Source: Chimonanthus salicifolius
Taxonomy: Eukaryota; Streptophyta; Magnoliopsida; Laurales; Calycanthaceae
Reading direction: 5' to 3'
Length of the DNA: 64,000 nucleotides
NCBI GenBank assembly: GCA_013350335.1
Contig: CM023540.1
Span: 43,693,222-43,757,221 of the forward strand
Positions 29,771 to 42,725 of this stretch are shown in pieces; position 1 is the stretch's first letter; each line of letters starts with the position of its first letter. The notes beneath the pieces are model-generated. The model had not been told where the DNA came from. It did not search any database and saw nothing but the letters and a program-made list of their open reading frames with translations. The position numbers were made by a program, and so were the translations under genes.

Positions 29771-32474
29771 GAGTAAATAATTAGATAAAAAGGAATCCTA
29801 ATAATAACATGACCCTCTTGAACAGAAAGTAAAGAATGGAATGGGATATTTTCTCTCCAAGTTGGCAATTCAATTCTATTCAATTCCATAGTTAACAAAC
29901 TGTTCAATTTAAAAAATTGTCAACATGTAATGTTCAGTCTAGCTAATTTAATTCCATTCAATTAATCAAACAGCCCTTAAGTTTTTATTATTGTTTTTCT
30001 TTTTAAGCAATGTTGTATTGCTGTCTGAAGATTCATGTATGTTGCTTTGTTGACATGTAATATGGGGCATTTTTTTTTTTTTTAATGATTAAAGTGTCCA
30101 AGCCTCTAAGAGCACCCGACTAATCCTTAGGGTATGTGTTAACTTCTCTATTCACATATATTGAGTAACTCTACAGGATATGAACCTTTGAGGTGGAATG
30201 AGAATCGAAGTCAGGACTCTCGCTTCTTGACCCTTCAGATTAGGGTACTGTTGTTTGATGCCTCATTTGAAAAGATAACTGTTGTTTGTTTCACATAATC
30301 TGAAATTACACAAGAAAAAATATCTGATCGGCAAAATTAGCTTGAAAGATCTTTACATTTCTCTCTTTTCAGATTGAAATGAAGGAAAAAGAAGTTGACA
30401 GTCATACTTTAATACTAATTGGGCCACATTTTGAAGATTTGTGGGCCTATTTTCACATTATTTGGGCCTGAGCCCCATGAAATTCAATTTAAAGGGATAT
30501 AGACCCAGGATGCTTGATGTGGCATGAAATGGGCCCTGAGATTTGAACCACACCAAACTAATTTTATACTTGTCAATTTGGTCCATTATCAACTAGTTTC
30601 GAGTATGAATTTGGACCTACTCCTTGGTGTTAATAGATTTCAGTTTATGAGACCTAGTTAGATGGGCCTCTACTTTTAGTTGGGCCTTATATCTTGTATT
30701 CTGTGAGTTATGGACATCTGAACCACTGGATTGAACTTTCATTTAATGAGTACTATAGATTGACATAAAGCAATTGCTGCAGGCCTGCAGTTGGCCCAAT
30801 GGACTCGGTCTATCAAACGTTCCGTTGGACCATGTGCTTTGGCCCATTGATCCATTTTCATGGGCCGTATGAACTTAATTCAGCCCAAGGTTCAGTTTCA
30901 GGGGAAATTGAGGACTACAATGGAAAAAATAAAATTATAGATCTAATTAGGGTAATCTAAATTTAATTTTGTATTTGACAACTTTGATTTTCTAAACCTA
31001 AAAAATAAGAAATAAAGAAATAAGATGATTCAAACTATAACCTAAAAAATACATTGAAAATGATATTTATACATTGGAAATTCATCTAAAGAAAATTTGA
31101 ATTTAAATTAGGGGAAACTAGAAAGTGCCCTAGCTTTTTTTTGGTGTCCGGCCCTAGTGCTCTATTGAGACTTATTTTATATTAAATCCAAATCAATAAA
31201 ATTATTATTATTATTATTTAATTTAGATTCAACCTTTCAAAAATTCCATTTGATGCATCATCACCATTGGATTATTCAGGATAGGTCAAAATATTTATCG
31301 AATAGTTCATTTTTAATCTAAAAAATCAAGGACTAACATGATTCAATATGTTCCATTTTTAACTATATGATAGCCCAATAATAATTTATCCATCTATATA
31401 ACTTTTTTTTTTTATCATTTAAGTGAGACTCACTCTTTGACACAACTCTTTAGAACATCCGGACTTTTCAGTACAGACGTCTACGAGACCTACCCTTTAA
31501 ATTAACATAACTTAAATTTACAAGAATTAAAAAAACACATACTTCAAAAGTAAAAAAATTCTTTAATCAAAATCAGCACAATTTAAAATGGCTCTTAAAG
31601 TCCTTATTTATAAAAAAAAAAAAACCTAGTTAAAGGTTAGTGCTTTTGCACTCCTAAGTTGGCACAAAATCTTGCTAACTTAGATACACCCTTATTCATC
31701 CAATCAAATAATTACACAACATTAAATCAAGATAAACATCAAAATTAAAGAAATTCTAAAAAGGGAAACCCACGTGGGCACCCATGCATAGATGCTTCAA
31801 TGAGTTGCTTGGGAGAGAAGAAATAAGAAAAGAATCTCTATCCAAGTTTGGGATCACACTTGCTTCACCACTTGGTTGCCTCTATCTAGCATATGCTACA
31901 CGCTTCCACCTCCCTCTAATTCCCAATGATTTTTGCTAGATCCAATTAAAATGACATAAGCATTCTCAAATTCGTCCTCGAGAGAGATTTATTTTGTTTA
32001 GTGAGACATTATTTTATTATTTTTTATGAAAATAAGATTTTTGACGTAGATAAAAATAAAGACTGAGTTTTCAATGTATCGAATAATATGGATTGTACCT
32101 AAAGATAAATTTTCTTGAGAAAATAGACTAGCAAATTAATTGATTTTTCATTAAAATCTCAAGAAATTATAATGATTGGACGAAAAAGTTTTTGAATTAT
32201 CTTTATTTGATTAAGTTCTCTATCCGTCCCACTCCACATGGGGGATCCAACCCATGGTAAGTGTACAGTCTCACAGTCAATTTTTAAAATGGCAAAATGA
32301 TAATACTAAAATGGTAAAATGGAGTCAAATTTTATCCACCCATTGTCTTTACCATTAATTGTATATCAGTATGTCCCAATCAAAGATTTATAATCAACTT
32401 TAAGTTTATGACCATTCAAACCTCTTTCTTTCCAAAACACCAATGAGACTCTTTCTTAAATAGATTATTCTACC
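29771..32474. other. Spacer with one SINE, no gene seen
   Basis: From 30420 to 30890 the sequence is rich in GGGCC / GGCCCA words spaced 20-60 bp apart. From 31100 to 31650 it is AT-rich with an ATTATT run near 31200. No coding region was recognised. Confidence 0.4.
30066..30245 (-). mobile_element. SINE, reverse orientation
   Basis: On the minus strand it has a B-box-like GACTTCGATTCTCATTCC, then GTTCATATCCTGTAGAGTTA, ACCCTAAGGATTAGTCGGGT and GCTCTTAGAGGCTTGGACAC, ending in poly(A) (poly(T) at 30071-30083 on the plus strand). It belongs to the same family as 6030. Confidence 0.55.
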
Positions 32475-32602
32475 CTGGGGTAGAAATCTCGGTATCCGCT
32501 TAGATATGGGCAGATAAATTTCTCTTTCTTATTTTTTTTTTTTTAACAAAAAACACCAATATGAACTGATACATGTCGTATCAGTCGAGATTATTACCTC
32601 TG
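32475..32602 (+). mobile_element. hAT-like MITE, 128 bp, decayed
   Basis: It starts CTGGGGTAGAAATCTCGG and ends TTATTACCTCTG. The flanks ATTCTACC and GTTTTACC agree at 6 of 8 positions. CGTATCAGTCGAG near the end is a CpG-decayed version of the family palindrome. Confidence 0.6.
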
Positions 32603-32639
32603 GTTTTACCATCTTACTATTTATTTTATAGTCCACCAC

Positions 32640-32745
32640 AAAGGGCAATTGTCCATTAAATTACCGGATGTATGTAGATAAAAGAGGCTTACACATGTTT
32701 CAAAGATTAGATAAATGTTTAAAGAGGCCTACCCGGGTATTTTGG
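32640..32745 (+). mobile_element. SINE 3' fragment
   Basis: ATTACCGGATGTATGTAGAT, GGCTTACACATGTTTCAAAG, ATTAGATAAATG and GAGGCCTACCCGGGT follow the order of the 3' half of the SINE at 6030. The head is absent. Confidence 0.4.
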
Positions 32746-33371
32746 ACAGTGAGATAGATTCATTCCTTGTATGATATATCGGCTCAATCCAATGGTATCA
32801 CTGTCCGATATGTTCCGAAATATGCATCTCAAGAAGTAAATTTAAGAAATAATGGAAAGAAAACTCTATGAAGAATCCAAAGATATCTAAAATATTGGAG
32901 TGCCCATCAGTCAAATCAAGTGACTGCAATTGTTGACCAAATAACAGTGAGCAACTTAACAAGGAAAGCTTTGATTTTCTCCTGTTTGGACAGATCCATC
33001 AATTCTCAATCTCAAATACCTGGACCCACCAAGGAGGGATGTCATTCAAGAAGTCACATTAATCAGGTGATAATCAAATCAAGGGCCCCACCTATGATGG
33101 ATTCTATTAACCTTAATTATCATCAGTCTCAATCAAAAAAATGTCATTTAGATTAGGTTTTAAAACTGATAATGTGGGTTCATAGGGGCTTAATTCCCTA
33201 GTCTACATCAAAGGGCTAATGGTATCATATTAATGACCATTATTTTGTTGTTTTGTTCAGAATATTTTAATGGTATAATTTAGGAGATGGATATCTGGAG
33301 AAACTGATAAATGCTTATTTATAGAGAAATTATTTAATTAAATTATAAATGTTAAATTCAAAATAGATAGA

Positions 33372-33512
33372 ATAAATAATTTCGAGAGGTGTCAGGTTTG
33401 AACTCTCGCGAACTTACCTTAGTGTGTCTCGTGAGATCAGATGTACCACCGTGTAGGTTTTAGTAGACCTGTGTTTGAAATTTCCCATACGCAAATCTAA
33501 AAAAAATAAAAA
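33372..33512 (+). mobile_element. tRNA-derived SINE
   Basis: A B-box-like GGTTTGAACTCTC (33397-33409) is followed by a body ending TTTCCCATACGCAAATCTAA and an A-rich run. The tail matches the CACACGTAAATTAAA family (8758, 49187). Confidence 0.55.
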
Positions 33513-33740
33513 AAGAATTTGAGTGTGTCAATTTTTGAACTTAAAAGGCCAAGTTAGTCAACCCAACCAAATTATATACCTGGTCATTAGGTAAACCAAA
33601 CTAGGTTGAATTGAGTTTTTAATTTAACCGAGTCAAGCTATTATTAGTAGACTTATTAAGCCAAGTTAGCTAAGTCAGATTGTGATTAAGTTATTTCATT
33701 GATTAGGTTAAGCCTTCAAATGATAAAGCAAGTGATTATT
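33513..33740. other. Spacer
   Basis: TTAGTCAACCCAACC / GTCAAGC-type word repeats, no gene seen. Confidence 0.4.
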
Positions 33741-34102
33741 TGTTAGAATTTAAGAGTTGTTTGAATAGATATTAATAATTTTTGAGTGATGATTATGAAG
33801 TATGACTGAAACGTCATACTTATTTTGATAATTATGGTTATAGGCTTCATAGTGTTAAGATATATTGAGATATGATTGAGATTGCGACGAGAGATTATGC
33901 ATATTTGTGATTGATTATAAGAGATTATGTAATATCTTTATTAGAAAGTTAAGATTATCTGTTATTTTTTGAGAGTATCTCGAGAGCACTTCGCTCCTGA
34001 TCGAATGGATAGATACTCTGTTATCTTCTTCATGGTTTGTTCAATTACAACTACACGCACCTTTCCTTGTTTCCTCTTCTTATGTTACGGTGATTGCTCT
34101 CA
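33741..34102 (+). mobile_element. Possible Copia-type solo LTR
   Basis: It starts TGTTAGAATTTAAGAG and could end GATTGCTCTCA, with the TTAAGATTATCTG, TAGATACTCTG and CTTCTTCATGG segments typical of short Copia LTR ends. No primer-binding site follows and no 5-bp target-site duplication was found, so this is tentative. Confidence 0.3.
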
Positions 34103-34741
34103 GCAAGGACAGAAGAAGCCGATGAAAAACACTACTTGAAGTTTGAACTTATTCAACTTGATGATCCTGTTTATAAATAATGGTTTCAGTTTTGTGATTT
34201 ATTGACCTAACCCAATAATTGACTGAATCTGGGTCAAAAAATAAAATATTTAAAACATTTGAACTGACCCATCTAGTTGACCCACTGAGTCTCATGGTTG
34301 AGCCTGCCCCAGTAATTTGCTGAATCGTTGGCCAGGTCCTAGTTTAAAGACTATGGTGCTCATTTCCTTTCACTTATTCATATCTTATTCTTTCCTAAAG
34401 TTCACCCATCAGAGAATAATTGTATAGTATTCCCATGACAATTGAGATAAATTGGTGGAAGAAACCATGACTAGATTTAGTTATTAAATTCATGTCAAAA
34501 GAATTTATTGTAGATGAAACAGGTTCTCACATATAGCCAATAGTGGAAGATTTTGCACCAAATGCCAAATGAACTTAATAATATGAATTTTATCATTAGA
34601 TGATAAGAGTTAATGTGTTAACTCTAAATTATAAATGTTAATTCTAAATAGATAGGATAATGATTTTAATATTAATAATCTTATTTTTAAAATTAAAAGC
34701 CGTAATCAAGTGAGTGGACTACGTCTTGCCTTCTCCCAACC

Positions 34742-35038
34742 CAAGGGTAGGGCTAAAACTTGAGTTGGTTTGGGTCAGGTTTCAATAAATCCACCCAACC
34801 CATGTAAAAAATGATTATATCCGATTCCGACTCGAATTGCTGACCCGAGTTACTCAACAGACTCGACCCGAATTTCTGATCCAACTCAACCTGAGTGTTG
34901 TTTTATAACTTAGTGCACTTGACAACCCGACCTAACTTGAATTTTATTCGCATTTATTTTTTCTCAACCCGACATATAAAAAAAAACATAATCCAAACTC
35001 ATTAATTTCTCGAATCGAATCATACAAATTTTACCCCT
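34742..35038. repeat. GGGTC/GACCCGA-rich decayed repeat
   Basis: The outer ends CAAGGGTAGGGCTAAAAC and AAATTTTACCCCTAT resemble inverted hAT-type termini. Inside are repeated GGTTTGGGTCAGG, CCCAACCCATG and ACTCGACCCGAATTTCTGA words on both strands. No target-site duplication was identified. Confidence 0.35.
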
Positions 35039-37637
35039 ATCCGCAGGGTATGAATTCTTCTTGGGCTTGTTGTCTATTTTGAAGTATCTATGGATTCCTA
35101 GACTAAGAAGTTCATAATTGGATGGTTTGTAAAATATCCTACTGAAAAGACAACATTGGATTTCAGATGATTGGACTTAAATGGCAAAGATTATTAGTGG
35201 GTTATATCAATTAAATTTTTACTGACTTTTAAAATTGACAGAATAAATAAATTTCTTTACTTTTCTATATATAAAAGAGAAATAATTGACAGTTTAAGAT
35301 GATCATCAAATAAGTCTTAATCCATCATTCATTTAGACTTTATATTTTGTTTTCTCATGTAGGCAAGCAAAGAAAAAAATTATCTAAACAAGCTAAGATT
35401 GGAAAAATAGTAGAGAGATTTGTAAAAAAACTAAAAATAGGAAATACATTTAAAATTATGTTTGGTAAGTTGGAAGGATTAATTTGTGTAAAAATGACTA
35501 AAAATGAAAAAGATATCCTATGGTTAAATTTGGTGACTATGAAGGATTCAGCTTATATTTTTATAATTGGTATTTAAAAATAAAAAAATTGTATAATAGT
35601 TTGTAAAGAATAAAAAGAATTGTATACTAATCAATTTTTTAACCAATGTCATTTTAATTTAATGATTAATTTGCACTTAATGTGGTGTAAAATAGGCAAA
35701 GTTATTTGCCTCTTTGTTTTCATTGATTCAGAAGATTTCAGAGGTTCTAAGCTGATTTTTTATATGGCTGAGTCATGAGTCACCAATCGTGCCTCTTGTA
35801 TATAGGGATGACTCAGTGATGGAGCTGTTTACTACACTCATTCATAGCAATTGTATCATCCTTATTATTAAAAATATCGGTGTCTCTATCAATTAATACA
35901 TGCCAATTGGATGTTTTTGAACAAGTAGCTTGAGTCAGTTTATAAAAGTATTTTTTGTCTGTTAATTTAATTTTATTAGATTATCGTCATCTATTTCTCA
36001 ACTTAATTGAAGTCTTTAATTGTGCAAGAGAATTTAAAAATAGCATCTTTAGGTTTTTTTTTTTACCCCAAATAGTTGTTTTACAGACAAGATGGGCCTA
36101 AGTTGATCCACAATCATGTGTTCACAGATTAGTTTCAATAAATTTCTTTTAGTTCAACTATGACCATTTTTCTTTAGAAGCAATAACTAAAATAATCTAT
36201 AAAATAAATGATGGTAATCTAATGACATTAGAAAGACTAAAACATAACAAGACTCAATTGTATTCTTGCAACGTGTAAAAAATGAGGCCAATATGTTGCA
36301 TATCGGCCGCAACATACTGTGAAAATGAAGGTCTATATGTATCAGCTACAATCCATCAGTGCATTGCGGCCGAGTCCGGACGAGTGATGGACGGATATGC
36401 ATATTGGTCTCATGAGTGTAACGGCCGCCTGTATCAGTCAACCAATTATTTTACCCGAGTTGCAATGTGTACTCATGTTCGCCTTAGTTCAATATTTGAA
36501 TTTCTTTGAAAACCAAGTATACCCAACTGTCAAATCTTAAGACCATAACACATATATTGGCCCGGCCCATTGACATTATATGCTTTTATTTAGAAAAGTT
36601 GTATTATACTAACAATTTTTAGTTTTGTTCTCCAAATCTCTTCCACATGAGGTTGATAGCGGCCATCCACCGCCCAAAATGGGCCCATCCACCGTCCAAG
36701 GTTGATAGTGGCCCATCCACCGCCCAAAATGATGATGGACAAGAAAAAAAAAGGTCCCAATTTCATCCTTAGGACCATTTTATTGGTGAAGCATTAACAA
36801 CATATCACCATCACCATTATGTTTTGATACATGGAAGATACAGTTCTGCTTCTCCTAAAGTTAAAATTGGATTGATGGACATTATCTAATCTTCCATATT
36901 TTCCGGAATTTAGATCTACAAAGATGATTACTAAACCAAAAAATCATAAAAAAATGAGGACTTGTCCACCCTAGATTTCTTGTTCATTGCACCTCTTGTT
37001 TTGTGATGATGAAGCTAACCTCTTAATGATTCAAATTGTTCCATCAATCACAACTTTCATGATAGACCTTTCTCAAATCCACACTTCTCATTTCATTTGG
37101 GAGTTTAATCACAATTTTAGAAGCAAGTAATCATTTCCATTGCACATGTAACTCTTATTTTTCAATCTAACATTATGTATTTAAACAGTTAATTTTGACA
37201 TAAGAATGATAATTTATGGGTCGCCGAGAATCATTCGAACATCAAATGCAGTTAATAATGGATTTTTTTTCTCAATTGCCAATTTTCTGGAATATGAATA
37301 AAGAGTTCAGACAGAATTGGTAAGCGCTTATTGTTGCAACTAGACAATTGGTTCGTAAAAAAGAGAAATATGCTAAATTCAATTGAAGATGCCAATCCAA
37401 GATTGGTGAATAGATAACTTTGATGATGATGAATTTGCTGGTCACCAAATCATGGTGTTAAGGTAAAATATTACTATATCAGAAAGTGATATAAGCATAA
37501 AAAAATTCGTTGTTCGTTACGAAAATTTTCATTTAATCGATAGGGCTTATCTCTTAAAAATTCAAACCGTTTCGTGAAACACTTTGTCAAATTCACCAGG
37601 CTGGAAAGAAGGGTCTAAACGGAAAAAAATCAACCTT
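35039..37637. other. Spacer, no gene seen
   Basis: The plus-strand frame at 35347-35577 is lysine-rich AT-driven sequence without family resemblance. From 36280 to 36440 is a locally GC-richer stretch with CGGCCGC and GCATATTGG words. Its plus-strand frame (36282-36509) is not recognisable. At 36650-36730 TCCACCGCCCAAAATG is repeated twice. From about 37200 to 37637 the minus strand may be the interior of the retrotransposon whose LTR follows. Confidence 0.4.
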
Positions 37638-37649
37638 AGCGTGATACCA
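37638..37649 (-). other. Primer-binding site (initiator Met tRNA), Copia-type element
   Basis: On the minus strand TGGTATCACGC directly follows the LTR end TTTGACA. The canonical plant site is TGGTATCAGAGC, so the first eight bases match and the rest has decayed. Confidence 0.5.
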
Positions 37650-37760
37650 TGTCAAAGTCATACAAGATTTGTTCTCTCTTCTGTGTGTTAGAGAGATGAA
37701 AAATAAATCACTATATTAATAGAATAATTACAAGAGATCAAAGACGCAAGAATATACAAT

Positions 37761-37795
<35 letters not shown>

Positions 37796-38050
37796 AATGA
37801 AAATTAAGCACAAATTATGTTCCCCGAAATTAGCGATGCTGATTTGAAGGAGGTCAACTCTAATACACTTTAGTGAGCACACGTGATGGAAGATGTGGAG
37901 TCCATGAATCTCTTTTTCATTTTAAAAGTGGAATCATCATTTTTTATAAGTAATAATTCTAATAGTAGATATGATGTTGATTTTTACATCTAACATTAAC
38001 CAACTGATTATTGATCCATGGGCCACTAATTGAACTTCCAAGCTTTAACA
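37650..38050 (-). mobile_element. LTR of a Copia-type retrotransposon
   Basis: On the minus strand it starts TGTTAAAGCTTGGAAG and ends GTATGACTTTGACA (TG..CA borders, 401 bp), immediately before a primer-binding-like TGGTATCA. A GTAATTATTCTATTAATATA segment close to the end fits a polyadenylation region. It contains an (AT)n microsatellite (37763-37793). The interior of the element toward lower coordinates shows no recognisable gag or pol, so it is deleted or decayed. Confidence 0.55.
37763..37793. repeat. (AT)n microsatellite
   Basis: About 15 uninterrupted AT units within the LTR-like segment. Confidence 0.9.
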
Positions 38051-39529
38051 TTTATTGCCCGGATTCAATCCATTTAGTTGGACAACATTAATACCATGAT
38101 CCAATTGTCAACAAAGATATGGTTAAAGTCAATTTTAACAGTAAAGATCCTATTAAGGAACCAAGTCACCCACTCACCTTTGATTGGATGTGCTTCCAAA
38201 AAATATGGGCAGGTAAAATTATAGAGAAAATGGTCTTTGGTAGAAATTTGAAGAATGTGCTCATCTAACATTAGGTCTCACATTATTTGGTACAACAATT
38301 TTTTTTTTTAATTTACGTATGGAAAACTACGGAATACCCAACATAAAACCCCCATGGATGAGCTCACTACCCCTAGGATGACTTCAAATAACTTAGATAC
38401 AACTTAGAAATAGCCGAATGGCATCGAAGATGTCCTTTGCCACCTCTCAATATTAAACAATAACTTAGAAACAATTTAGCCAACTTTTAAACAACTTAGA
38501 AACACAGGACAACCAAAATGTCACAAGATCTTTCGCTCTTCGAGGATGTCCTTTGCCACCTCTCAATATACATCAAGCAATAGCCGAAACCAACCGTGCT
38601 TTTGGTGAACGAAGTTGGGATCAATGACTGGCACAACAATTTATCGAATACATCCAATTTGGCATCCTACCGTAGTTCTTCTATTATGTCCATGCGGTAA
38701 GAGGGCCATGTCTATGGGACCTCAGCTTCTCTTAGTGCTTTTGCAAATCTAATCTATTTTTAATGAACTTTAAAATAAACTACGGATAAATGAAAATTTT
38801 GGTATTTCAAAAAGTTAGGATGAAAGTCTCTCATCATCCCATCATGATAAGTTAAAATCGTATCTATTTGGAGTCAAATTTACGGAATTCATGAAATAGA
38901 ACTTGTGCTTCTAGTCAAAGGATCTCTCCCTTGAGAAGCTTATATTATATTTTGGAGGGAATTCATGAACCCTCAAGGAAAATAAATCCTATCACTCCTA
39001 ATTTCCTACATTAATTTTGAATTTTTATTTTATTTAATTAGAGAAGCAATGTTTAGAAAATGTATTTAAAGCAAATGGATAACTAGAATAGTCCTAAAAC
39101 ACAATTATTAGATGATATAATTAGATGAATATGTAGGAGGCCAAATGAATAAAAGTTTGGTTAAACTTTCATTAAAATATAATCATCCTACCTCATTATG
39201 TGGCAATGAAAATCAAAGTGTATGACTTTTGAAATTTTTGAAGACCAAGGCTTACAATAATCAGGATTCCATCTACTTCCTCTTCACATGGTTCCTACAA
39301 ATGCCACCTAATCATGTGATTAATAGATAACTTTAAAAAGCCATTTTTCCTAATTCATTCTCCTTTATCTATTCTTGGTATCACTTTATGACAAGCTTAT
39401 CTACTTGGGTACAATTATTGAACCAAATGGATAGATTTAGATATAGAGAAAATTCTATAAAACAAAAATTAGGTCAAGAGTGGGTTTATGGAGCCAAGTG
39501 TTGAACAATAAAGATATAAAAAGTGGACA
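38051..39529. other. Spacer, no gene seen
   Basis: At 38300-38360 is a poly(T) and TTTACGTATGGAAAAC sequence that fits the reversed 3' end of the SINE at 8758. GATGTCCTTTGCCACCTCTC appears twice (about 38430 and 38546). The upstream part of the RTE-type LINE may extend leftward from 39530, but nothing certain was read. Confidence 0.4.
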
Positions 39530-39835
39530 AAATAATGGTTACAAAAATGCATATTCTAAAATGGATGAATAGAATTTCATTGAAAGATAGAATTTGAATT
39601 GAATACATTAGAAATTTTTTTAGAGTAAGTTCAAGTAGAAAGGCCAATAATATCTCCTATTAAAAAAATTGAAAACATGCAAGTCGAAGAGATGAGAAGG
39701 AGAGGAGGACCCTTAAAAACTTGATTGAAAGTGGTGAGAACTAAGAAAAGATATTAGTGATTATGGAGCAACAGAGGATATGACTTTTGATAGAACAAAG
39801 TGAAAGAAATTAGATTCAATTGCGATGATTCTTCT
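39530..39835 (+). pseudogene. RTE-type LINE relic, C-terminal end
   Basis: Plus-strand fragments match the conserved tail of RTE-clade LINE ORF2. They are KMHILKWMNRISLKDRI (about 39546-39600), then PIKKIENMQVEEMRRRGGPL (39655-39720), LKVVRTKK, and after a frameshift DYGATEDMTFDRTK (about 39758-39800). The order and spacing fit the RTE C-terminus, whose usual form has RRRGRPKKTW and a TEDM-like segment. Stops and frameshifts throughout show that it is dead. This LINE type differs from the L1-type copies at 17475 and 23470. Confidence 0.72.
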
Positions 39836-41734
39836 TTTTTCTATTCTCTCCTGGTTTGTAAACGATAAAAGCCTCATACTAACTGAGTTATTCCCAAGAT
39901 TTTGGGTAATATAGGCAATTTGTTTCGAATAATTTGGACTATTTTTATAGATTCAACAGTCAAACCTAACGTGAAATAAATTTTGAATTAATTTGATGCG
40001 TCAATTCAAAGGCATAATTTGCGAATATTTGATTGCCAGAAAGATAGTTGAACAGTAAGAGAGAATCATTGTACATGTATAAATATAATAACAAAATATT
40101 GCAAAATAAGTTGTTTCATGTATCTCATCTTCTTTTTTCCATATAGTTGTGTTTGGATGAGAAGAACTTGAAATAGGAAAAGTTTTCTTAGTTCCCTTGG
40201 ATAAGAGAAGTTTTGAGAACTTCTAAGTCTGGAGGTTCTCTTGGAAACTATTCATTTGAAAATTTTAGTAAGTCTATAGCTTTTGTGTCAGGTCTTAATT
40301 AAGAAAACTTTTGATCTCATACATGGTACTTCAACTAGCAGACACTTTGGATCAGAATTATAAATTTTAGATTTGAATCCCATAATTACTCGATACCCAT
40401 AACTTGTAAGAGATTGAGCGCATTGAGAGTTTTACCCAGTAAACTCGTACTTGAAAAGAAGAGTTTTATACTAAAAAATTTAAAAGAACTTTTGTCACTT
40501 CTTGAGAGAGGAAAAGAAGACGACAATGTCATCTTCTTTTTGTTTGGGTGGGGAACCCTCTCTATCAGGGAAATTGGTCCGCACGTGGGATCACTTTTTC
40601 TAGTAGTTCATAATCGAAAGGGTCCTACACTAGACTTTTGGAAAGGCACTGCATCCTAATTGGATGGACATGTCAATAGAACTACGCAACTTAGCCATTG
40701 AGAGATTAAAAAGTGTTCTAGAATATGTCTGTGAGAATTTTTTTTTTTTATGGACAAAATATTTTTTATTATTAAGTAAGGGAGATATAACAAAAATAAT
40801 AATATAAATTAAATACATTAATAGTTAATTGATATTTTATTTAAAAGAGATAACATTATATAATAAGAAGTCTATTAGGTGGTCAATCATATTATAGGTT
40901 TAGTTAGGTTGGTCATGGGTCATGGGCTGGGTTTGTTGAGTCACATATTGGGTCACAAGTAATAGATGGGTTAGACATTTGGTAATAGGTCAAATTAGGT
41001 CATGGTTAATTCATGGGTTGGGCCATAAATCTTGAAACTCATAATTTCTAAAATTTACTTTTCAACCCCTCTCTCTAGAAATCATTTTTCACAAAATATG
41101 CAACATGAGTACATGACCAAGTTGCAGAAATAATTTTCTACTGAGGGTGCTCACGGGCTGGGTTCTAGCCAGGCTATGAATACTGGAAGCTCTAGCCCAT
41201 TTATACAACGGAAGCTTGAACCTGTTTTCAAAGTCAAAGCCCAAGTTGCCCAAGTTGCCCATTTTGAAATACTATGCCTGAGCCCGCTTATTTGAGATTG
41301 TTAAAAATCTAACGGTTAAGATTGAAGAAAAAGATGGTGAACGATAAGAAAATTAAATTTGAATTAAAAAAATTAATTATTTAGTTATTTGATCTTAATG
41401 GTCAAAGTCACCAGGTATCCTTGACTTGGTAGTTTTAAGGATGCCCGATGAATTTGACCACTAAGAACAACTGGCCAAAAATTGAGTTTTTAGCTCAATT
41501 TCGCTCTAACTGTATTTCACCATATCTACTTTTAATTTGAATGATTAATTTTTCAATTAAATTTAAAATAAATTTAGAAAAGGGAAAATTACATATACAC
41601 ACATAATGTCTAAAGAGGCAAAAAAAGCAGACGAGCTTTCGCGGACTTCTTATCAAAGTTTGAGCTTGAGCATTTCTTAAAATGGATTGAAGAATTTAGC
41701 TCGAGTATGGCATGACTAGTTGGTATTATAGATT
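39836..41734. other. Spacer with GGGTCA-type repeat words, no gene seen
   Basis: From 40890 to 41030 the sequence is built from GGGTCATGGG / GGTTGGGCC words, and from 41150 to 41290 from GGCTGGG / AGCCC words. Both resemble decayed hAT-type repeats. The plus-strand frame at 40414-40659 has no family resemblance. Confidence 0.4.
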
Positions 41735-42725
41735 CAAAAAATAGTTAGGCAATACGTATCGTCGATACAGTTTTTCTCTCTTCCATTTTTTATTTTTTGG
41801 GAAAATACAAAAATATTTAAAAAATAGAAAAATAGAAAACCAAGGGTGAGCATATTTTTGTTAAAAAGTGTCAGCCATTTTTATGGAATATTAGACTTTT
41901 GAAAGTCAAAAGTTTGATACGAATAAGGTATGTCTTAAAAATATGAAAAATGTCCTAAAAATTTGGAAGATGTTATCGCTATAAAAAAAAAAATTGGAAG
42001 ATGTCTAAAAATTTTAGAAAATAGGAAACTAATACGAGGAAATACCTAATATGAAGTTTATACTCTCAAATATGCCCTGTTGACATGTACCTTTCATTAC
42101 AACTCATAAATTTTTTATTTTAAAAAATTCTAAATTTCATAAAAATGTTGGAATATTAGAAAAATTACACAAAGACCCTAGAAAGACCCTAGAAACTATA
42201 CCAATAACATTGAGGGCTCTTAATTTAATTATAGAACCATTTGTATATCATTTGATTCATTTTTTCCACAAGAAACTTGAAAAGGGAAACTATATTAAAA
42301 ACCTAGCTTTAATTATTTTTCAATTTTTGAAAAATTACACAAACACCATACTAAACTATGTCAATCACGTTAGCACATCTTTATTGAAATTTATAAGCAT
42401 TAAATATTATTTCATTAAATTATATTAATTTTTTTTGTAATTTGACATTATCTTAGAGCAAAAATTTGAAACAATGACAAAAATAACTCATATGGTCAAA
42501 TTTTAATGTAAAAATGCTTGAAAATGACAAATACCTTCAATGTTTAAACTTGAATAGCTTACTTCTAAACCTTTTTAAAAACACACTCAACACAAGATTC
42601 AACTCGAAACATGGTCAAAACTATTTTTTTTTAAGTAAGAAATATTCATTGACCTATATTTCTATAGGGCTCAGGTTGATATGTATCGACCAATTTTAAT
42701 ACCGTTGGTTGATACATGTGCTTAA
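41735..42725 (+). repeat. About 1-kb dispersed repeat, copy 1
   Basis: It shares ordered blocks with 46850-47835: a GGCAATA..GTATC start, GGGTGAGCAT, a TATTAGA block, TTCATAAAAATGTTG and ATTAGAAAAATTACACAAA. TTTCCACAAGAAACT, ATTATCTTAGAGCAAAAATT and ACAAGATTCAACTCG follow. The ends contain short GATA / TATCG motifs but no clear inverted termini or target-site duplication. No protein is encoded and the class is unknown. Confidence 0.65.

Noticed and set aside
36282..36509. Plus-strand open frame with several cysteines
   Set aside because: No known Cys motif spacing, no signal peptide and no splice context.
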